A DNA stretch of 60,562 nt from Oscillospiraceae bacterium (lineage in GTDB: Bacteria; Bacillota; Clostridia; Oscillospirales; CAG-272): the NCBI GenBank assembly GCA_015064685.1, contig SVRT01000014.1, positions 13,251 to 73,812 on the forward strand, in the 5' to 3' direction. A program made the position numbers and the translations under genes. Below the pieces are notes generated by a model. That model was not told the DNA's origin and searched no databases. It worked only from the letters and a program-made list of their open reading frames with translations. Positions 10,101-21,300 of the stretch are shown piece by piece (positions within the stretch are counted from its first letter, which is position 1; the number at the start of each line of letters is the position of its first letter).

Positions 10101-10630
10101 ACGTTTGTGTATGGGGTAGCAGATGCTCTGAGTATGCTTTTAATTTGAATTTGAATAACTGCGATGATTGCCGTATTTTCGTTATGGGAACTACCGGCGC
10201 GAACAACATTTATATGAATGATTGTGACGTAACAAGAGAAGGCATTGGTCAGGATACTGCGATCTACTCCAACTCCAACGACTCTATCGTTGTAGAAGAT
10301 TGCACGTTTACCGGAATCGAGTGTGTATTCAATCTTAATCACAAGGTTGCGGGAGCGATGAACGTTACCGTTACAAGATGTGACTTCATTGATTGCGCGA
10401 CGACCGGAGCTGCAACGTATTATGCTCCTATCCGTCTTTGCAATAGTGTTGCAGGAGCTACCCAGACACTTAATGTTAGCGGATGCACTTTCGTATATAC
10501 TGATGGAAATGCTGCTGTAAATGGTGCGGACGTTCTCCTTAACGCGGACGGATCTGCTGCCGGTACTATCATCGCTAACGTACAGAGCGATGCTGTAGTT
10601 AAGAACGGCGAAAATGTAACATTTAATTGA
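7166..10630 (+). CDS. Large SipW-dependent beta-helix surface protein
   Basis: The 1154-residue product has the array's signal (MATKTTKRALIVSVLSLF), the TYAWFTDSVTS tag and a TasA-like domain (about 30-225, ending GNEYQNKSVGGGFVVQLLAT). A second module (about 240-365) closes with FTVNNFSPFAF. The remainder, about 375-1150, is beta-helix: alternating hydrophobic strands with NGGT, NGGG and YGGTF turns and N-x-C-S/D rungs. Several short repeated blocks (TINDCEIYA, LNNCSVDF, MNDCDVT) show the usual rung periodicity. No anchor or catalytic site is visible. The N-terminal part is diverged from, but clearly homologous to, the genes at 3188 and 10766. Ligand unknown. Confidence 0.85.
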   Translation: MATKTTKRALIVSVLSLFICFTMLLGTTYAWFTDSVTSAGNIIKTGTLDVSLEYKTPIGISGDWVDASTGAIFNHDNWEPGYTQVRYVKIENEGSLDLKFILNIIPNTATAPGEVNLADVIEVYMMPVADATSLPTVDRTALTTSSTAYKGTLAAIMAEDDGAAHGVLYAKDNADAAANKNYVEVYAIVLKMSESAGNEYQNKSVGGGFVVQLLATQLASESDDLGNDYDNDAEYPEVALDNVTKEENVAASVEAEDVAIDIPAGAPAGNYSLEVSEKNVKSDDNGNTTISMDIELKHNGGKVDGNYDYTVSVDIGANLNLTKVIHDGVELDAADYSYDFATGILTFTVNNFSPFAFVYDEIGTKVDADDSVEDIKSALSAGGIITLDSDIELDEIVMISEHTVINGNGHKVISSANRVFRVTTSDIEVVLNDVNMVSNAVMVYPNDVRGISIDSNLQNVVLTLNNCSVDFTDDSACDWSYAINDVGNGTGHKLTVNGGTYEGANVINMHGANNTIVVKNATLNSIYLSNGSYGACIWAMTDSGSTVEAVGNVYNGENAIAYNIGSNTLVEEGNTDNTGILLKASGSKGYYSLAEAVEKASDGATLYFVRDIESVDGVVITDKNLTLDLDGHTYTVSEGASTNNRNFKINGTSVVTIKNGTLVAEGELTSGAYGTVRTEDSANVTLEGLKLYSYRGYGLNIKALSGTTVTINDCEIYAQYSGGVEAAGGTIELTNVKIEQNGVYSGAAWCSVAIGVNGGGKVVVNSGTYSAKTIETDANAAQGTWVAYVMSSGGTLEINGGTFNGFVAETANAANACGVICADRAAVVNIYGGTFNSNGAILDMRNNVGTQPNPVATIYGGTFSADPMVSGLYSSNLIKAADGHIVVENADGTYSAMEGVVVSTAAELMAAISNGASTIWIVEGADLTGFQRTVINKSLTIYGNGASLTADEDFAIEFHNGKQYPFADDVTLTIYDLNDVCVWGSRCSEYAFNLNLNNCDDCRIFVMGTTGANNIYMNDCDVTREGIGQDTAIYSNSNDSIVVEDCTFTGIECVFNLNHKVAGAMNVTVTRCDFIDCATTGAATYYAPIRLCNSVAGATQTLNVSGCTFVYTDGNAAVNGADVLLNADGSAAGTIIANVQSDAVVKNGENVTFN

Positions 10631-10642
10631 TCTTATACTTTG

Positions 10643-10728
10643 CCCGATCCTTTTGGGTCGGGCGGGTATCAAAGCGCAAAAGTATTACAATATTGAAGAG
10701 TTTTTGCGTTTAGATCTCTGAAAAGAGA
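10643..10728 (+). promoter_or_regulatory. Three-helix structured leader L5
   Basis: Helix 1 pairs CCCGATCC (10643-10650) with 10655-10662 with one G-U pair; its sequence differs from L1-L4. Helix 2 (10667-10681 with 10702-10716) carries two mismatches compared with L2, at its base (T opposite C) and at A opposite A, so this copy is slightly weakened. Helix 3 is intact. Confidence 0.6.
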
Positions 10729-11892
10729 AACGTTAGGTCATTGACATTGAAAGGAGAAGACAAAAATGACTACTAAAAGCACAAAGCGTGCTCTTATCGT
10801 AAGCGTTCTGTCGCTGTTTATCTGCTTCACAATGCTTCTCGGTACTACGTACGCATGGTTTACCGATAGTGTTACCTCTGCAGGCAACATTATCAAGACA
10901 GGTACTCTTGACGTAAGCCTTGAGTATTCAAAAACTGCTCCCACCACGGGCAAGGATGACGGCAAGTGGATCGATGCTTCCACAGGTGCGATCTTTGATT
11001 ACAACAATTGGGAGCCCGGTTACGTACAGGTAAGATACGTTAAGATCGAGAACGAGGGATCTCTTGCTCTCAAGTTTATTCTTAACATTATTCCCAATGC
11101 GGAAACCGCTGCCGGAGCGGCTGATCTTGCCGATGTTATTGAGGTTTATATGATCGACGGTACAGTTGAAACCATCGATCGCGATGCCCTCACAACTGAC
11201 AGCACTGCTTACAAGGGAACTCTTGCTTCTCTTATGGCAGAGGATGACGGCGCAGCTCACGGTGAGCTCGTTAAGGGAGAATTCGAGATCTACACTATCG
11301 CTCTTAAGATGAGCGAGAGCGCAGGTAACGAGTACCAGGATAAGAGCGTTGGCGGCGGATTCACCGTTCAGCTCCTTGCTACTCAGCTTGCAAGCGAAAA
11401 TGATGATCTTGGAACAAACGACTACGATACAGATGCTACATATCCTGCCGTAGCAAAGGTAAAAATTCCTGCAGGTACAACAGTTCCCACTCCCATCAAG
11501 GCAGGTAAGACAACTGTTAAGATCCCCGCAGGCGTTGACGCAGGTGAGTACGAGGTTTCTGTTTCCAACGAAAACCTTGAGACCGATGAAAATGACAACG
11601 TTACCGCTTCCTTCGACATCGAAGTAACCAAGGATGGTGAAAAGGTTGGCAACGGTGATTACGTTGTTGAAAAGTTCATTGGTAAGAATCTCAACCTTAC
11701 AGAAGTTACTCACAAGGGTGAGGTCGTTAACGGTGCTGTATACGATCCCGCAACAGGTATTGTTACATTTACTGTAAATTCCTTCAGCCCCTTCACTGTA
11801 ACTTACTACAGCGGTGTGATCGAGAACGTTGAGGATCTCGCAAATATCGCTAAGGGTGGTAATTTCGTTCTTGCGGCTGATATTGAGCTTGC
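10663..11892 (+). repeat. Segmental duplication, copy 2 (partner 3085-4314)
   Basis: Near-identical to 3085-4314 at an offset of 7578 bp, covering leader helix 2, the signal, the TasA-like domain and the SFSPF module. The near-absence of differences, even synonymous ones, indicates a recent duplication or gene conversion. Confidence 0.9.
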
Positions 11893-13291
11893 TGAGAGAA
11901 TTGAAATTCCCAAGAATGTCGCAGTTGCTTTGAATTTGAATGGACACAATCTTTCCACCACAGGTACTAATGCAATCTATAATCAGGGTGACTTGGTTAT
12001 CACCGGCAAGGGCAAGATCTCCTCGGTAAGCAACTATGCTATCCGCGTTCAGTGCGGTAGCATGTTGATAGATTCTAATGAAGTTGAAATTTCCAGCGAC
12101 TTTGGTGCTATTTCTGTATTTAACGGTGCAGAGGTTACAATCAATGGTGGTAATTACTTCAACAGAGGATACCAGGACAACACATCGCACACTATTTATC
12201 TTGGTGGATACGGTACCATCAATATCAACGGCGGTACATTTGATAGCGGTTACTCCAATGGCGGAATTGATACAATTTGCGGCTATGGATGGAGCAACGA
12301 TGCAGGAGAAAAGGCTATAATCAATATCAATGGCGGTACTTTCTATCCCAGCGAGCTTAACGGTTCTTACTTCTTTATAAGTAACTATGATGGATCTTGG
12401 ACTGAGATCAATATTAGCGGTGGTACATTCAACAAGTATGATCCTGCAAAAATTGGCGGCATCAAGATAGCTGAAGGATTTATGTCTGTTGCAGCAGGAT
12501 CTTCTTATATGGTAGTTCCCAACACATACGTAAAGGTTGCTGACGGTCTTTACAGAGATCCCGAAAACGCAGTTAAATATTACGTATTTACAGCTGCGGG
12601 TCTCGAGGCTATCAACGGTATGATGGCTGATAAGACCGCAGGCAGAGATACTGTTGTTGAGATCATGGCTGACATCGATTTCGCAGGTAAGACATGGGTC
12701 ACCGTAGACAGTCATGCTGATACTGCTTTTGAGATCGCAGAGATCAACGGAAACGGTCACACCATCTATAATCTCACGATAAACGGTCAGGCTATGTTCA
12801 GTAGATTCGCAGGCTCGGGTGACGTCGTAATTAAGGACATTACCTTTGACGGCGCAGTTGTTAACAGCACCATCCTTAACACCTCTATTCTTACAGGTCA
12901 GACGTATCAGAACGTACTTCTCGATAACGTTGACGTTAAGAATTCTTCCATAACCGGTGCGTATAAGGTTGCTCCTCTTATTGCAACTGTTTATAACGAG
13001 AGCGCTACCACGATTACCGCAACTTTGAAGAATTGCGACGTATCCGATACTACTGTTACATCTACAAGTTTTGATTTCTTTACCTGCGGATTGGTATCGT
13101 TTGTTTATACGACGAATAACGACTGCGTAGAATATGAAAACTGCTCTATCACAAACGTTGCTCTCAAGGCTGTAAGCGGTGGATACAACTATCACGCAAA
13201 TATCCATTACACCGCTGATGATACTGATGACCAGATCAATGAGCATCCCGGAGTTGTTGTAACAAACGTTACGTTTGAACGTATTGGTTGA
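10766..13291 (+). CDS. SipW-dependent beta-helix surface protein, paralogue of the gene at 3188
   Basis: The first part of this 841-residue protein (signal, TasA-like domain and the module ending SFSPF) is identical to that of the gene at 3188. After a short shared stretch (IENVEDLANIAKGGNFVLAADIEL) the sequences separate. Residues about 380-560 form a beta-helix with INGGTF turns. Residues about 600-840 are a GLUG-like block (FEIAEINGNGHTIYNLTI) followed by further rungs. It ends without an anchor. The identical front half joined to a different back half shows that C-terminal cassettes have been exchanged within the array. Leader L5 precedes it; the ribosome site is AAAGGAG. Confidence 0.85.
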   Translation: MTTKSTKRALIVSVLSLFICFTMLLGTTYAWFTDSVTSAGNIIKTGTLDVSLEYSKTAPTTGKDDGKWIDASTGAIFDYNNWEPGYVQVRYVKIENEGSLALKFILNIIPNAETAAGAADLADVIEVYMIDGTVETIDRDALTTDSTAYKGTLASLMAEDDGAAHGELVKGEFEIYTIALKMSESAGNEYQDKSVGGGFTVQLLATQLASENDDLGTNDYDTDATYPAVAKVKIPAGTTVPTPIKAGKTTVKIPAGVDAGEYEVSVSNENLETDENDNVTASFDIEVTKDGEKVGNGDYVVEKFIGKNLNLTEVTHKGEVVNGAVYDPATGIVTFTVNSFSPFTVTYYSGVIENVEDLANIAKGGNFVLAADIELAERIEIPKNVAVALNLNGHNLSTTGTNAIYNQGDLVITGKGKISSVSNYAIRVQCGSMLIDSNEVEISSDFGAISVFNGAEVTINGGNYFNRGYQDNTSHTIYLGGYGTININGGTFDSGYSNGGIDTICGYGWSNDAGEKAIININGGTFYPSELNGSYFFISNYDGSWTEINISGGTFNKYDPAKIGGIKIAEGFMSVAAGSSYMVVPNTYVKVADGLYRDPENAVKYYVFTAAGLEAINGMMADKTAGRDTVVEIMADIDFAGKTWVTVDSHADTAFEIAEINGNGHTIYNLTINGQAMFSRFAGSGDVVIKDITFDGAVVNSTILNTSILTGQTYQNVLLDNVDVKNSSITGAYKVAPLIATVYNESATTITATLKNCDVSDTTVTSTSFDFFTCGLVSFVYTTNNDCVEYENCSITNVALKAVSGGYNYHANIHYTADDTDDQINEHPGVVVTNVTFERIG

Positions 13292-13347
13292 TAGTAATAT
13301 CGCATTATAATATCCGTGCTGTCGCACAGATATTCTTTATGATTGCC

Positions 13348-13466
13348 CCCGACCCGCAAGGGTCGGGCGGGGATCAAAGCGCAAAAGGTTCCTTACATTA
13401 AATGTGAAAAGTTTTTTGCGTTTTGATCGCCGAAAGGGCAAAATGCGTCGGAGGAGACCCGACGCA
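13348..13466 (+). promoter_or_regulatory. Three-helix structured leader L6 with an additional hairpin
   Basis: Helix 1 is CCCGACCC-GCAA-GGGTCGGG (13348-13367). Helix 2 pairs 13372-13386 with 13414-13428. Helix 3 has changed to GCC-GAAAG-GGC (13429-13439), keeping a GAAA-type loop with a different stem. An additional 8-bp stem pairs 13444-13451 (TGCGTCGG) with 13459-13466. The ribosome site GGAGG is at 13491-13495. Confidence 0.65.
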
Positions 13467-13502
13467 GACAATAAATCAAAATCTTTTTTTGGAGGAAAAA
13501 AC

Positions 13503-15233
13503 ATGGCAAACATGAAAAGCACCAAGCGTGCTCTTATCGTAAGCGTTATGTCGCTCTTTATCTGCTTCACAATGCTTCTCGGTACTACATACGCTTGGTT
13601 CACTGATAGTGTTACCTCTGCAGGCAACATTATCAAGACAGGTACTCTTGACGTAAGCCTTGAGTATTCCAAGACTGCTCCTGCAGACGAAAATGATGCT
13701 GCTTGGACAGATGCTTCCACAGGTCCGATCTTCTATCATGACAACTGGGAGCCCGGCTATACCCAGGTCAGATACGTTAAGGTTGAAAACGAGGGCTCTC
13801 TTGACCTTAAGTTCGTCCTTACAATCGTTCCTACCCAGAAGGTTGCTGATGGCGAGGTTGATCTTGCTGACGTAATCGACGTTTACATCGCGAAGGAAGT
13901 TGTTGCGGTTGATCGCGCATTTACAGGCCTTACTCGCGTTGGAACTCTTGCAGACCTTATCGCTGATCCCGACGGTGCTGCTTACGGTGTTCTTTACGCT
14001 GATGATGCTGACAAGGCAGGCAAGACCTTCGAGGCATACACAATCGTTCTCAAGATGCAGGAAACTGCAGGCAACGAGTATCAGAACCTCAGCCTCGGCG
14101 GTGGTTTCTCTGTAAACCTCCTTGCTTCTCAGCTCGCTAGCGAGTCTGATGATCTTGGTAACACATACGACGAGAATGCTGAGTATCCTGTTCTTGGTTC
14201 GGGTGCTGCAAGTGTAGAAGAAGTTGATCCTATAACAAACAAGTTGACAGTTAAGATCAAGAATACCGATACAACAGCTACTAACCCTGTCGTTAACTAC
14301 GGTACCCTTGTTATTGACGCTGCCTCCCTTGCTCCCGGTGCAGAGAATGTTGTAGCTACTATTGAGGAGGTTGCTCCTTATGAGGGTAACATCACCCTTG
14401 TTGATGGTGAAGAGCTTGTTACTTATGAATTTAAGGTGGATGGACTTGTTGATGGCAACACAACTCCCGTTAAGGTTTACCTCTACGTTGGAGAAGGCCT
14501 CAACATCACAAAGCTTTATCACTACGATGATGAGGTCGATATCATCGACTACGTTGACGGTAACATCATCTTTGAAACATATAGCTTTAGCCCCTTCTCG
14601 ATCGTTGTAAGCGATGAGCCCGTTGAGGACCCCACCGATACTGATCTTCCAAAAGCAACTGTTACACTTGAAGGAACTAACGTTTCTCCCGAGTGGAACT
14701 CATTCTGTGACGGTCGTAACTGGAACGGACTTGATCTCGTAGAGCAGGGTCAGACCCTCAACGCTACTTATAAGTTTGTTGCTCCTCACGATGCAACGAC
14801 CGTTGTTGATTCCAAGTATGCAGGCTGGTACTGCGATTACTTTGTAAGTGTTGACCAGGATGTTGCTATGGGTGATATTGTCCTTGCAGGTAATTATGCC
14901 GAATTCGATTGGATCGGTTTCAAGAGTCCCGCAGACGTTGCTGCTGATTACTACGTACCACTTCTCTCGCTTATGGGCAATCCTTGGACATATAAGCAGA
15001 TAGCTACCGATGTTGGAACATTCCTTTGCGGTGTTTCTGATGTGGATGGAAAGCTCGCAGCTGCAGGAGTTACATTCACTGTACAGCTCAGACTTGTTAA
15101 TCCCGAAATGGTTAACGTTTCTACTGATTTCTGGTGGGAAAACATGACAGAGGGTGTTCACTACATTGTTGTTAACACTGTAGTTTACGACTTTGCTGCA
15201 GGTACATCCACCATTGACGGTGTAGCACAGTAA
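13503..15233 (+). CDS. SipW-dependent TasA-like surface protein without beta-helix
   Basis: I start this gene at the ATG at 13503, 7 nt after GGAGG; an upstream in-frame ATG at 13404 lies inside the leader. The 576-residue product has the array signal (MKSTKRALIVSVMSLF, TYAWFTDSVTS) and a TasA-like domain to about 205. The middle module (about 235-365) ends FETYSFSPFSI. The C-terminal third (about 385-576) is unlike the neighbours: it has no NGGT rungs, is rich in Trp and Tyr (DFWWENMTEGVHYIV) and looks like a globular beta-sandwich I do not recognise. It ends in DGVAQ, as the remnant at 6954 does. Confidence 0.85.
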   Translation: MANMKSTKRALIVSVMSLFICFTMLLGTTYAWFTDSVTSAGNIIKTGTLDVSLEYSKTAPADENDAAWTDASTGPIFYHDNWEPGYTQVRYVKVENEGSLDLKFVLTIVPTQKVADGEVDLADVIDVYIAKEVVAVDRAFTGLTRVGTLADLIADPDGAAYGVLYADDADKAGKTFEAYTIVLKMQETAGNEYQNLSLGGGFSVNLLASQLASESDDLGNTYDENAEYPVLGSGAASVEEVDPITNKLTVKIKNTDTTATNPVVNYGTLVIDAASLAPGAENVVATIEEVAPYEGNITLVDGEELVTYEFKVDGLVDGNTTPVKVYLYVGEGLNITKLYHYDDEVDIIDYVDGNIIFETYSFSPFSIVVSDEPVEDPTDTDLPKATVTLEGTNVSPEWNSFCDGRNWNGLDLVEQGQTLNATYKFVAPHDATTVVDSKYAGWYCDYFVSVDQDVAMGDIVLAGNYAEFDWIGFKSPADVAADYYVPLLSLMGNPWTYKQIATDVGTFLCGVSDVDGKLAAAGVTFTVQLRLVNPEMVNVSTDFWWENMTEGVHYIVVNTVVYDFAAGTSTIDGVAQ

Positions 15234-15263
15234 TTTAGCAATTCCCAATACCGAATTGTCTCC

Positions 15264-15369
15264 CGCTCGCGAAAGCGAGTGTTGAGGATGGCGGCGAAAG
15301 CCGTCATCCTCCGGTAACAAAAGCCCATAAGCTTATTATGAGTTTTTGTTAACGTTTTTCGGAAAAATC
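15264..15369 (+). promoter_or_regulatory. Structured leader L7, same architecture with unrelated sequence
   Basis: A small GAAA hairpin (15266-15279) precedes a 12-bp GAAA-capped stem (15284-15295 with 15300-15311), taken as helix 1. A long A/U-rich helix pairs 15315-15330 (TAACAAAAGCCCATAA) with 15336-15351 with one mismatch and one G-U pair. A terminal hairpin TTTTT-CGG-AAAAA lies at 15355-15367. Order and spacing match the other leaders although the bases do not. Confidence 0.5.
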
Positions 15370-15398
15370 AAATAGTTGAAAAACAAAAAGGAGTCATT

Positions 15399-18300
15399 AT
15401 GAACAAGACCAAAAGATCTATTGTCTTTAGTGTCGTGTCCCTTGTGCTTTGCGTTGCAATGCTTGCGGGATCTACGTTCGCTTGGTTTACCGACTCTGTC
15501 ACAAGTGTTAATAACATAATCAAGACTGGTAATCTTGATTTGAAGGTGCTTTGGACAGACGACCTTGAGGGCGGTAACTGGAACGACGCTGAGGACAGCG
15601 AGGCAGGACCTGTATTCAGTTACGACAACTGGGAGCCCGGCTACACGTCTATCAGATACGTGAAGATAGTCAATGCAGGAAGCCTTGCATTCAAGTATTC
15701 TCTCAATCTTATCCCTGACGGGGATGCCGGAATACTTGGAGACGTTATCGACGTTTACTACGTTGAGGACGCAAGCTCGAATATCACTAAGCTTGACGGA
15801 CTCACGAAGGCGGGCGTTCTTAACGACGTTATTAATAAGAATATTTCCGCGGGCGGAGTTCTTCTTCCCAAGGGCGAGACAAAGACAGGCTTCTATACTG
15901 AGGAGATCGTTATCGCGATCGCGCTTCACATGCACGAGGACGCGGGCAACGAGTATCAGAACAAGAGCGTTGGCGCATCCTTTGCTATCCAGCTCCTTGC
16001 TACTCAGTATGATTACGAGTCTGACGATCTTGGAGATGGTTACGACCAGGGCTCACAGTGGCCCAACGACGTTGTAGTCGGTGGAAGCAGCGCGAGCGCG
16101 CCTGTTGCACCTGTTGACGGCAAGGTTCCCGCGGGCGGTTTGAATCTCGTCAGCGAGGACGGAGAGATCGGCGCAACGATCCCCGAGGGCGTTGCCGTTG
16201 TATCCGGAACTACCAATATGACGCTTACCATCGGTAGCGTTTCGAAGAGTGAGGCTAACATCACGCTTGACGAGAATGAGGCGGCTCTCTCAATCGACGT
16301 TCACGTAAGCGGCGTAGCAGAGAACAACACCGTTCCTATGGCGATCTATCGCAAGGAGCTTCTTCCTGTTGGTCTTAACATGGGTAACTACCGCTTCTAC
16401 CACGTAGAGGACGGAAATACGGTTGAGATGGTGCTTCTTGAGGATGGCGCGACTCCCGTACATAACAATTACGAGTATGATCCCGCGACCGGTGACGTTG
16501 TGCTTTATCTCGCAAGCTTCTCTGAGGTTGCGATGGTGGCGGACACCGTGAATCCTTGGGAAGGTGCTTATGACGACTCTTGGTATGATGCTGATGCTAC
16601 TGAATTGACTATAGCTAATGCTGACCAGCTGGCGACACTTAGTGCTATTGTTGGCGGTATGAAGTTTACCGTGAAAGAGGAGGTAAAGCAGTATGATGCA
16701 GACTCTTTCGCGAGTCAGACAATAAAGCTTGTTGCTGACATTAACCTTGGTGACAAGGAGAGCGAGAACAATCCCAGCATCATCTTCTATCCTATTGGAT
16801 ATTATAACAGCGAAGGCACTTACGAAAGAACAAACACTGCTATAACAAGCGGACTCAGAAATTTCGAGGGTACTTTCGATGGTAACGGTAACACGATCTC
16901 GAACTTCTACCAGAACACCTGGGAGATGAAGGGCGATCACGATTGGTACGACGCTACACTCCAGTACTACCGCGATGGTATGGGTCTCTTCGGAAGAGTT
17001 TACGGCGGTACGGTCAAGAATCTTACTGTTGATAATTTCTCGTCCGACGGTGAGATCGCGACAACAGGTGTTATCGCGGCTTATGCCGAGGGTGCTACCT
17101 TTACGAATATTGCAATTACAAATTGTAATCCTCGCGTTTACAACATAGGCAACGGCGGTATCGTCGGTTGCGTTGGTTGGTACGCGAAGGAAGCGGGCTT
17201 GAAGACCACATTTACTAATATTACCGTTGACAACTCCAACAAGATAAGCGCTCTTTGGGGCTCTTACGACGTTGCGTGCGGCGGTATCGTCGGTCAGTAT
17301 TATCCGACGAGCGGACAGACCTCGGCAGGTACTCCCAAGAATGCGGGAATCCATTTTGAAAACTGCCACGTTTCCGCGGTTATGGACGTTTATAACGACG
17401 TTTGCGCTAACTATCAGTATTATGCATACCGTTACACGGGTATGATGATCGGTTCTGTTCGCGAGAACGTGACTATCGACGGTCACGTTTATCCCAAGAT
17501 GGACGGTATCACCGCGAGTGGATGTACTGTTCACTTTGGTGACTGGAATGACTATTATTACTGTGAGCTTGTTGCCAACACGACGGCATCCTATACTCAC
17601 GACCACCAGATGAGCCGTTTGACTCAGGTTGCATCTGTTGACGTTGAGAATAAGACTGTTACTGATCTTGACGGTAAGACGACGTCGATCCCCACGTCCG
17701 GAAGAGTTAACTACGTTGTAGTTAAGGCTAAGGATGCTAACGGAATGTGGATCCACGGCGATGGACACGACTATGCGGAGTGCTACCATTTCGTTGACGG
17801 TGCTGTTTGGAACCACGAGGATGCGGGATATCACAACGGTGAGAACGGCGAAAAGTTCGTTGATGAAAACGGCGACGGAGTTGGAGACCTTAAGGAAGAC
17901 AAGCAGCTCGTTTACCGTGAGTTCAATCAGCTCTTTACCGGTTACGGTTGGGGTGTGACGAGTAAGGGACTTGCTGATTTCGAAGGCACTATTATTTTGG
18001 ATAATGTTTACGAGGGTGAACCGGTTACTAAGTTCGAATCCAAATTTACCGGCGATTTCCTCTATAGAGTGGGCAATGCGGTTGATAGCACGGTATCTGT
18101 AGGAACACTCTTCCAGGCAATTGACAGTTCAAAATACCCCATTGCAAACTCCGGCGTTCATGTTAAAGTTGATGCAGTTTACGAGAATCAGAATGTTGGT
18201 GGCACATTCAAAGCAAACGCAACTGATTGGACAAAGGGAACAATTCAGTTCTATGGAACCGGCATTGTAAAAGTAACCATTCAGGACTATATTTACTGTA

Positions 18301-21300
18301 CTCCTACGACTATTATTCTTGAGGTTGTTGATGCGGTAAATGCGACAACAGCAACGAGTGCGACATCTAATAACGTTGTGCTTCTTGGCGATATAAGTAG
18401 TGGCTTTACAGTTTCGGGTAGATATACAGTATACGGAAACGGATTTACTCTCAACTACACAGGCAACGGACAGTATCTCAACAACGGTTTGAAGCAGGGA
18501 ATCGTTACTGTTTCTGAAAATGGTACGCTTGATAATCTTAATATTAAGGCAAGTATTTATCCCGCGTCCTATATGTATTATGAAGAAGTCAAGAAAGGTC
18601 CTAGTAGTGTAGAAGGCGATAAAACAAGGTATCATTACCAGCTTTCTGCTGTTGCAGCATCTGGAAATGCAACAATTTCCAACTGTTACATTTACGGTGC
18701 AAGAAATAATATTTTTGTTGATACCGGAGACGTAACGATCAAGGACACAATTCTTGAATGTGGTATGGTTTCTAACGTACAAATCCAAAGTAATAGCTCT
18801 CATACGGTTACACTTGAAAACATCACTACAATTCAGTATCAGACAAACCCCACAATGGGAGATACTTCTCTTGTAATCCTCGGCGCAGGTATTCTTGTGG
18901 GTCCTGAAACTACCGAAAATCCAACTATTGTTTTGAATGGTTATTTTAAACAGTATAACTGGGTTAATGCAGATGACCAAAGTGTTGTCAGCAACACTGT
19001 TGCAAAGGCAATTATCGGAGGAGCGTTGGGTGCTACTGATTATAACCACACTGTAAACAACAAAATTGCTTCTAACCTCGGTATTATTTATATGAATACC
19101 AATGATGCCGAGGTCATCAACAGTACCGCTCTGCCTTATGTTATGGGTGATGTATCCATCAAAGTAGATGGCGTCACCATCAATGGTAAAGTATGCTCAT
19201 TGCAAGGTGCAACTGAGGAGCAGATTTACAGCGATTATGCAAATGCAGATAAATCAACCGTAAACGGTTATTATACACCTCAGTTCAGCTATTCTCCAGA
19301 TCTCGGTGGTCAGTATGTTGCCGAAGGCGGTGATGAGCACTGTTACCGCGAGGGCGACACAATCTATGTCATGTTCCCCATTAGCGATGCAGTGACAACA
19401 CTTGATATTTCCAAGTTGGTTAACATTCAGAAGTACTCCGGACAGGACCTGAATTTCCAGTGCTTCTGTACTAATCCTATGGGCATGATGGTTTCTGCAC
19501 CCGGAGGAAGATTAGATATATCTAATGCAGGTAACTATACCTTGAGATATGAGGTCACGGATACCTTGTTCTACGATGAAAATGGCGAAACGGTTGAAAA
19601 ATCAGTTGTATATACTTGGGATGTGATTATTTCCGTCTCACTGAAGGACGTATCAGTCCCCAATGCAGAATTTAAATTTGATTCTAGCAAGCAGACTATG
19701 GGATATGCAAAGAAGAGCCTCTTTGCAGGCGGTAACACACAGTATCTCCCATTCCTTGCAGGTCTTAAAATTTATGATTATAATTACGGTAGCGAAACCC
19801 CTTACTTGCGTTTTGATGGAGATACCGATTTCAATAAGATCGCAGCGGCTGAGATTACCGGATACACTTCCGCAAACCATGTGCTGATTAATGTCACTTT
19901 GACGGATGGTGGCATTATTACCGTTGACACCACAGCAAGAGCTGTATCAGGCGGTGCTACTTATACGGGTACTCTTCAAACAAACGGTAATACTCTGTAC
20001 TATGTAAACGGTGGAACAACAAGCGCTACGACAACAACTTGGGTAATTTCTAATTACTCCTTCATCGGTAATAACGGCGTGACGGTTGATTCCGGTAGCG
20101 TTACATTCGCTAATTGCGAGAACGGTTCTGTACCCAGCAGCTCCTTCGGCACAAAAATCAACTATACGGTAAGCTACGAAGCAAACAAAGGTAAATGCGG
20201 CCAGGCTGTGAGCTATGCTACGTCTGTCAGCAGTGCGGTTACCCTTCCCACACCTACACGCAGCGGTTACATTTTCTTAGGTTGGTACACAGCAGCAAGT
20301 GGTGGAACAAAAGTCGGAGGCGCAGGTGATTCTTATACACCTTCCGCAAATATCACGCTTTATGCACAGTGGATCTCGCCATTTAACGTAACATATAATG
20401 CAAACGGCGGTTCTTGCGATACAACTTCTGCTCGCTATGATGGAACGGCATTGACTCTACCTGCTGCCACGCGCGACGGTTACTGGTTTATCGGTTGGTA
20501 TGATGCAGCAACGGGTGGAAATAAGATTGGTGACGCAGGCGCAACATACAATCCCTTAGCAGAAATTACACTCTATGCACAGTGGCAAGAGCAAATCGAG
20601 TACACAGTAAATTATAATGCTAATGGTGGCTCTTGCGGAACGACAAGCGCAACCTATGAAGGTACTGCACTTACACTTCCTATGCCAGACGCGCGCACGG
20701 GATATACCTTTAATGGCTGGTATACAGCAGCAAGTGGTGGTGCAAAGATTGGTGACGCAGGTGCAACATACTCGCCGTCTGCGGATACAACGCTTTATGC
20801 GCAGTGGACGATTAATAGTTACACTATTACGGTTACAACAAATAATGCGACAGTATCAGGTGTTACTGATGGACAACAAGTAGAATATGGCACATCAATA
20901 ACAATCACTGTAACATATACTCAATCGTCTAGCAAAAAAACAACTGTAAATGGCAATGAGGTAACTCTTTCTAACAATCAGTATACATTTACCGTTACAG
21001 GTGATGTAACAATTGAAGCAAGTAGTAGCGGAGGATGTGTAACTCCCGATACGTTGGTAACGCTTGCAGATGGATCACAGAAACGCATTGATGCACTCGA
21101 AGGAAACGAGATGCTGATGGTTTGGGATTTCTACAAGGGAGAATACACCAGTGCTCCCGTTGGCGCAATCGTCAGCCACGGTTATGACAACGTTAATAAA
21201 CTTACGTTGAATTTTGCAAATGGATCTAGCGTAAACACCATAAGAGGACATGGATTCTTTGATGTTTCGGAGAATAAGTTTGTGATTATCGATGAGTATA

